DNA of 64,000 bases from Phyllobacterium myrsinacearum (GTDB lineage: Bacteria > Pseudomonadota > Alphaproteobacteria > Rhizobiales > Rhizobiaceae): NCBI RefSeq assembly GCF_002980555.1, contig NZ_PVBT01000005.1, positions 124,001-188,000 of the forward strand, read 5' to 3'. Within the stretch, counting starts at the first letter, position 1. Each line of letters begins with the position of its first letter. A program made the translations under genes and the position numbers. Below are positions 63,875 to 64,000 of the stretch, in pieces. Under the pieces are notes generated by a model. That model was given only the letters and a program-made list of their open reading frames with translations. It was not told where the DNA came from and did no database searches.

Positions 63875-64000
63875 TCAACTGATGACGATGCCGGCGGTGA
63901 TCGGCAGTTCCGCCCCGCCCTTGAGCTTGGCGATCATGCCGTCGCTGTAAATCTTGACCGATTCCACCACGCCGGTGACCTTGCCGTCGGCGCTGGTGAC
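63875..64000 (-). CDS. flgD: Flagellar hook-capping protein FlgD, C-terminal fragment
   Basis: Only the last 41 codons are in the window. The fragment VTSADGKVTGVVESVKIYSD followed by GMIAKLKGGAELPITAGIVI is the ending of rhizobial FlgD, which caps the growing hook. It is the upstream partner of fliQ and places the beginning of the operon beyond the right edge. Confidence 0.85.
   Translation of the reverse strand, partial: VTSADGKVTGVVESVKIYSDGMIAKLKGGAELPITAGIVIS

Overview
The window is a gene-dense, GC-rich chromosomal segment with tight operons and many ATGA stop/start overlaps. It most probably comes from an alphaproteobacterium of the order Hyphomicrobiales (Rhizobiales). The clues are the flagellar order flgD-fliQ-flhA-fliR followed by small lineage-type flagellar proteins, a membrane-bound urate oxidase (PuuD) in a full purine-to-glyoxylate pathway, an AapJ-like amino-acid binding protein, a DUF1127 micro-protein and PHO-box-type regulation. 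No prophage, IS element, CRISPR array, rRNA or tRNA is visible. The reading is by eye; no database was searched.

Layout. 1-5.4 kb: a truncated secreted lipoprotein, then a minus-strand magnesium operon read from right to left: a structured leader RNA, an 89-aa small protein, a previously unlisted 45-aa leader-peptide ORF, mgtA, a hairpin, a 98-aa small protein, a DUF2493 protein and mgtC. 5.6-16.5 kb: an acyl-CoA ligase, an RND efflux pump with its adaptor and TetR repressor, a divergent DHA2 drug exporter sharing a perfect 19-bp palindrome with tetR, and an MscS channel. 16.5-21.4 kb: a FecBCD-type metallophore/cobalamin importer, an aldo/keto reductase and ferredoxin-NADP reductase. 21.5-24.8 kb: a marR-emrA-emrB cassette. 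24.8-29.6 kb: a 1017-aa fusion (APH-type kinase, M23 peptidase-like domain, class III aminotransferase/phospho-lyase) with an orphan amino-acid binding protein and a divergent Lrp regulator.

29.7-49.6 kb holds an almost complete purine-salvage and catabolism island. GhxP-type permease and two deaminases feed xanthine dehydrogenase (xdhABC); PuuD, UraH, a PuuE-UraD fusion, allantoicase and AllA convert urate to glyoxylate and urea; Gcl, Hyi, GlxR and glycerate kinase turn glyoxylate into phosphoglycerate. IclR and LysR regulators sit divergently beside the gcl and puuD promoters. 49.9-57.9 kb: an AAA/DUF4143 ATPase flanked by palindromes, a D,D-carboxypeptidase with a SPOR domain, and a cyclic-phosphodiesterase-like enzyme cotranscribed with an Ugp-type ABC importer behind a well-placed PHO box. 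57.9-64 kb: a PilZ protein and the minus-strand flagellar export operon, in which fliQ and flhA are separated by 419 bp filled with three nested palindromes.

Most interesting leads: the two-layer leader of the mgtA operon (an exclusive-helix switch over a Shine-Dalgarno and an acidic/proline N-terminal leader peptide with an internal hairpin), the three-domain kinase/M23/phospho-lyase protein, the PHO-box-driven phosphodiesterase-ABC operon, and the palindromic mosaic between fliQ and flhA.
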